Made by a program: the position numbers and the translations under genes
Shown here: piece by piece, positions 15,320 through 18,756 of the stretch
Position numbering within the stretch: the stretch's first letter is position 1
Layout: each line of letters starts with the position of its first letter
The notes under the pieces: model-generated
What the model was told of the DNA's origin: nothing
The model's input: only the letters and a program-made list of their open reading frames with translations
The model's database searches: none
Source: Oribacterium sp.
Lineage (GTDB): Bacteria > Bacillota_A > Clostridia > Lachnospirales > Lachnospiraceae
Direction of reading: 5' to 3'
Assembly: GCA_017940955.1 (NCBI GenBank)
Contig: JAGAXP010000084.1
Span: 1-18,756, forward strand
DNA length: 18,756 bases

Positions 15320-18238
15320 ATGATTTGTAGAAATTGTAATAAAGAAATATCTGATACATCAGCATTCTGCCCTAATTGCGGAATGCTGTTTGTTGTATCA
15401 ACTCCTGAAAGCAGCCCGGAGATACGTCGCAACAATAACCTTCCTTTTTACAGCGCGGAGCTTTTCCGTAAAATGGTACAGGAGGAAAATGCCCAAAGGG
15501 AAGCAGAGAAACCGGCTGAAGTTCAGGGTGATGCTGTCCCTGCGGAAGATTCCGCTGATGCTCAACTCGATAAAATGTATGCCAGAGCCTTACAGCTCGA
15601 AAGAGAAGAGCGGACTGCGAAAATGCGTATGGAGGCCGAGGAAAAAGCCAGAATAGCTGATGAAATCGCCCGTAAAGAAGCGGAAGAAGAACTCAAAAAG
15701 CGTATGGCGGAGAATGAACGCCATGACAGAGAAGTGGCGGAAGAACTGGCAAAGAAAAATGTCATTGATGAAGAGGCTCTTGCGGAAGAAGATATAAAAG
15801 AAGATTCGGCTGAAGAAAGAACTGAAGATGAGATTTTTGAAGGTGTTGAAAATAACGAAAACGGAGAACCTGAAGTTGCTGAAACCGTGGAAGATAGCAT
15901 CGAGTCTGAAGCAGCTGAAACCGTGGAAGATAGCATCGAATCTGAAGCAGCTGAAACCGTGGAGGATAACATCGAATCAGAAACTCCTGAGACCGGGGAA
16001 GATGACACCGAAGCAGAAGGAGAGTCTGAGGACGCTTCTGGAGATGCTTTTGAAAAATCTGGTGCTTCTGAAGCTGAAGAAGGAGATGGTGAGACTCCTT
16101 ACCCTGAGGATGATTCCGACGATTATATATTTGGCGATGAAGAAGTCGAAGAACCGGCAGTCGAAGAACCGGTTGTTTCTGCCGATGAAGAATCTGCTGA
16201 AGTAGTCGAAGAAGAACCCGCTGAAGTAAAACCTGAGACAGAAGAAAAATCTGATGGTGCAGATATAGAAGAAACGGAAGAGTCTGATACATCAGAGACA
16301 GAAGAAACAGAAGAATCCGAAGCAGTGGAATCAGAAACCGAAGCGGAAGAATCCGAAGCAGTGGAATCAGGGACCGAAGCGGAAGAATCCGATGCAGTGG
16401 AACCAGAGACCGAAACGGAAGAATCCGAAACTGTGGAATCAGAAAACAAAGCGGAAGAATCCGAAGCTGATGAATCAGAAACTAAAACGGAAGAATCCGG
16501 AGCAGTGGAAACCGAAACAGAAGAAACCGAAACAGAAGAAACCGGAGCTGATGAATCAGAGACCAATACAGAAGAATCCGAATCAGTGGTGTCAGAAGAG
16601 GTAAAAGAAGACACTGAGATATCGGAAGAATCTGGAATGACTGAGGAAAACAAAACAGAGGAACCTCAGGAGAATGAAGCAGAGACATCTGAGTCTGAAA
16701 CAGCTGAAACGGAGCCGGTCAAAATATTAGTGTCTGTTGCGGCTGAAAAAGCAGAGGCGGAAAATTCCGAAGCTGAAGGATTGGTGGAAATAGAGGCTAT
16801 CGAAGAGATTGAATCAGCTGCAGTTAAACACACCGAAGAAATAATTGATATAACTGATACTGTTGAAGCAGCCGCTGAGTTGAAACCGATACCGGAAATT
16901 GTACATGTGTCAATTGCGGCTGAAGAAGGGTCTGAGAAAGCTGAGGAATCAGAAGCTGAAAACAAAGATAAAACAGAAATCTTATCGGAGCAGCTAAAGC
17001 AAAAGAAATATCAGAAAAAGCAGAAGAGGTCTAAATCGAAGAAAAAGAACCGGAAAGCGAAGAGAGAAGGCAAAGACTCAGATCAGCTGACAGAGAAGCA
17101 GGGAGCAGTGTCTGAACTCAAAACAGAAGAAAAATCGAATGTTCCGGAGCCTGAAAGAGATTCCGTTACAGCTGCAGAGCGTGAGCAGAAAACAGAAAAA
17201 CCGGTAAAGGTGGTTTCTGAATCAAAGAAAACAGCTTCTGAATCAAAAAAGACCTTAACCGGGCCGAAAATCAACAGTAAGGCAGGACTTACAGTTGGAG
17301 CTGCGGCAGCAGTAGTGGTTTTATCGCTGATAAGTTTATTTGCCTGGAACAATAAGCCTGAGAACAGAGCTGCCAGAATACTGAAGGATGCGGAAAGTGC
17401 CTACAGCTCCGGAGATTTCGAAGTGGCTGAGGGTTTGTATTCGCAGTATATGGAGCTCGGTGATGCCGAAACGGAAACATTGCTCCATATGGCAGATACC
17501 TATGTTAACAGAAACAGGCATGACGAAGCGGTGGATATGATAAAAGCTGCGTTGGATGCTCATCCTGAGAGTGAAGCTTTGCAGAAGGCATATAACGATC
17601 TCAATCCGGTTATAAGCTTCTCAGAGGCTGGCGGAACTTTTGACAGTCCGATATCCATAGGACTTTCTTCGTCAGGAAACTGCGATATCTACTATACTTT
17701 GAAAACTGCAGACGGAGCAGAGGAGCTGTCTAAGTATTATCTTCCTATCATACTTGAAGAAAACGGTACTTATGAGGTAGAGGCTTACGGACAAACGGCT
17801 GACGGCTATAAGGGATCTTCGGTTATCGAGACTTATGTTATTGACATAGCACCTGAAGAGGAAGAAACCGAGGAAAGTGTTGAAGAAACAGTCGAAGAAA
17901 CGGATAACGGCGAATTCAGCTTCGCTAAGGAATACGAGTCCTATCCTGATACTCTTGTAGAGATACAAACCAAAGACAGAAAGGATATGGGAGATTACTC
18001 GGTATTTGAAGCCCAGGTTTATCATGATCATGAAAAGGATGTGCCTGTAGGTGAGTCCAGAACTGAGACTATAAAGATCAGCAACAAGGCATGGCTTCAT
18101 TACAAAGATTATAATCCAAATGAGGTACGTGCAATAGATGCGTACGTATTCCTGAAATATATAGGTATTCTAAATGCCAGGACAGATGAAAACGGGATCG
18201 TGACAGATTTCGATTTCTATCTGGGAAGACAGAGGTAA
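15320..18238 (+). CDS. Zinc-ribbon, acidic-repeat, single-pass membrane protein with TPR-like and chitobiase C-terminal-like domains
   Basis: A 972-residue protein. A zinc ribbon opens it (C3, C6, C17, C20; CxxC pairs). Residues about 75-155 are a charged coiled coil. About 156-560 are extremely Glu/Ser/Thr-rich, including three 12-residue repeats (187-222) and about seven (331-429). A Lys/Arg-rich block (about 561-587) and a basic linker lead to one membrane helix at 657-676; the positive side suggests the N-terminus is in the cytoplasm. Outside would lie TPR-like helices (about 683-770) and a beta domain (about 772-850) resembling the chitobiase/beta-hexosaminidase C-terminal module, then an acidic spacer and a C-terminal domain I do not recognise. 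The start is set by the zinc ribbon, with a stop codon four codons upstream. No ribosome site sits at normal distance; AAGGAG is about 36 nt away. Function unknown; an envelope or surface scaffold is plausible. Confidence 0.88.
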   Translation: MICRNCNKEISDTSAFCPNCGMLFVVSTPESSPEIRRNNNLPFYSAELFRKMVQEENAQREAEKPAEVQGDAVPAEDSADAQLDKMYARALQLEREERTAKMRMEAEEKARIADEIARKEAEEELKKRMAENERHDREVAEELAKKNVIDEEALAEEDIKEDSAEERTEDEIFEGVENNENGEPEVAETVEDSIESEAAETVEDSIESEAAETVEDNIESETPETGEDDTEAEGESEDASGDAFEKSGASEAEEGDGETPYPEDDSDDYIFGDEEVEEPAVEEPVVSADEESAEVVEEEPAEVKPETEEKSDGADIEETEESDTSETEETEESEAVESETEAEESEAVESGTEAEESDAVEPETETEESETVESENKAEESEADESETKTEESGAVETETEETETEETGADESETNTEESESVVSEEVKEDTEISEESGMTEENKTEEPQENEAETSESETAETEPVKILVSVAAEKAEAENSEAEGLVEIEAIEEIESAAVKHTEEIIDITDTVEAAAELKPIPEIVHVSIAAEEGSEKAEESEAENKDKTEILSEQLKQKKYQKKQKRSKSKKKNRKAKREGKDSDQLTEKQGAVSELKTEEKSNVPEPERDSVTAAEREQKTEKPVKVVSESKKTASESKKTLTGPKINSKAGLTVGAAAAVVVLSLISLFAWNNKPENRAARILKDAESAYSSGDFEVAEGLYSQYMELGDAETETLLHMADTYVNRNRHDEAVDMIKAALDAHPESEALQKAYNDLNPVISFSEAGGTFDSPISIGLSSSGNCDIYYTLKTADGAEELSKYYLPIILEENGTYEVEAYGQTADGYKGSSVIETYVIDIAPEEEETEESVEETVEETDNGEFSFAKEYESYPDTLVEIQTKDRKDMGDYSVFEAQVYHDHEKDVPVGESRTETIKISNKAWLHYKDYNPNEVRAIDAYVFLKYIGILNARTDENGIVTDFDFYLGRQR
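15878..15985 (+). repeat. Three 36-bp in-frame direct repeats (12-residue unit AETVEDSIESEA)
   Basis: Units start at 15878, 15914 and 15950 and are near identical in DNA, which indicates recent duplication. They encode part of the acidic stalk of the membrane protein. Confidence 0.88.
16310..16606 (+). repeat. Second in-frame 36-bp repeat array (12-residue unit EESEAVESETEA)
   Basis: GAAGAATCC recurs at 16310, 16346, 16382, 16418, 16454 and 16490, then after an 81-nt expanded unit at 16571. Copies have diverged but keep the 36-nt period and the reading frame, so the stalk can change length without loss of the C-terminal domains. Confidence 0.88.
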
Positions 18239-18242
18239 AAAG

Positions 18243-18288
18243 AAAAAGGTCGTCCTTGGGGAGTAAAATCCCGTAGAACGGCCTTTTT
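18243..18288 (+). terminator. Rho-independent terminator of the membrane protein gene
   Basis: AAAAAGGTCGT pairs with ACGGCCTTTTT (one T-G wobble), ending in T5 at 18284-18288, 5 nt after the stop codon. The loop region is long (about 24 nt). Confidence 0.82.
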
Positions 18289-18462
18289 GTTTCAGGGTGT
18301 TTATCCATCGCGGATTTCAATATACGAAGATGAATGATCAGGAAATTGTGAAGTGACAGTTCAGCCGGCAATGGTTCGCGAAGATCGTGGTCGGCTCTTT
18401 TCCCAACCATCTGGAGTTATTGGAACCACTAATTGACCTTAAAACTCAGAATTCAGAATATA
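18289..18462. other. Intergenic stretch, nothing identified
   Basis: No ORF with a ribosome site and no promoter I would defend. An AGCCG/CGGCT pair (about 18363-18397) encloses the 8-bp palindrome TTCGCGAA and is followed by CTTTT, but it is a weak structure. Confidence 0.5.
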
Positions 18463-18756
18463 AGTCAATGTAACCTGCCATTCAGAATGACCCAAATTCT
18501 GATTACCTAAAATTGAGTCAATGTAACCTGCTATTCAGAATGACCCAAATTCTGATTACCTAAAATTGAGTCAATGTAACCTGCTATTCAGAATGACCCA
18601 AATTCTGATTACCTAAAATTGAGTCAATGTAACCTGCTATTCAGAATGACTCAAATCCTGATTACCTGAAATTGAGTCATTATAACCTGCTATTCAGGAT
18701 GACTCAAATGCTGGTAACCGGAATATGGGTCAATGTAATGCCTTGTTCACTGCGAA
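18463..18756. repeat. Array of about six 53-bp intergenic tandem repeats
   Basis: Units start at 18463, 18516, 18569, 18622, 18675 and 18728 with an exact 53-bp period. The second and third are identical, the first differs at one base in its core, and the fourth to sixth decay progressively; the sixth runs into the window edge. Each typical unit holds a 7-bp hairpin TCAGAAT/ATTCTGA with a 7-nt loop, and each typical junction carries the dyad ATTGAGTCAAT. No ORF spans it. There are no spacers, so it is not CRISPR. Confidence 0.92.

Noticed and set aside
16123..16653. Ser/Val-rich - strand ORF (also others at 15562-16008 and 15762-16292)
   Set aside because: Antisense shadows of the GAA/TCN-rich acidic repeats; the composition is explained by the real + strand gene.
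18463..18756. CRISPR array
   Set aside because: The 53-bp units are contiguous without unique spacers, and no cas gene is in the window.

Overview
The window looks like a chromosomal segment of a Lachnospiraceae-type Firmicute (Butyrivibrio and relatives). This is inferred from moderate GC, AGGAGG-type ribosome binding sites, near-consensus sigma-A promoters, DUF6465-family proteins, a CsrA, and very large cytoplasmic PAS/GAF/GGDEF/EAL proteins. No tRNA, rRNA, CRISPR array, integrase or transposase gene was seen.

Layout. Positions 1-141 hold the C-terminal end of an unrecognised Lys-rich protein, closed by a strong terminator (187-221). A 299-nt gap follows, containing a nested set of perfect inverted repeats (226-358). 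Next is a giant multidomain c-di-GMP-type sensor (521-5803). Its last GAF domain continues in another frame to 6299, so the gene appears frameshifted. A small XRE-type HTH gene follows (6423-6668). The middle section (6763-8266) is a compact island: csrA (7598-7831, + strand) lies between two DUF6465 genes on the - strand, one with a long Lys/Ala/Pro-rich N-terminal arm (6829-7365) and one consisting of the domain alone (7940-8140). Both DUF6465 genes have near-perfect sigma-A promoters. The larger gene also has helically phased A-tracts upstream of its promoter. csrA and the smaller gene share a 23-bp bidirectional terminator.

An MFS transporter (8410-9606) is followed by a tight signalling cluster: an EAL protein with a substituted metal site (9679-11286), a FIST-sensor hybrid histidine kinase with receiver and HPt domains (11313-14390), and a two-receiver protein without an output domain (14422-15192). 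This reads as a complete phosphorelay, His440 to Asp738 to His891 to Asp184, next to a c-di-GMP-type protein. The EAL protein and the giant sensor share an EAL plus two PAS-like domain core, so they are probably paralogues.

The last gene (15320-18238) encodes a one-pass membrane protein: an N-terminal zinc ribbon, a very long acidic stalk with 12-residue repeats, a Lys-rich stretch, a membrane helix, TPR-like helices and a chitobiase-type C-terminal domain. It ends in a terminator. The window closes with about six copies of a 53-bp intergenic tandem repeat (18463-18756).

Taken together the segment is dominated by signalling and post-transcriptional control (c-di-GMP-type domains, phosphorelay, CsrA). 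Functions of the DUF6465 proteins, the structured gap at 226-358 and the 53-bp repeat are not known to me.
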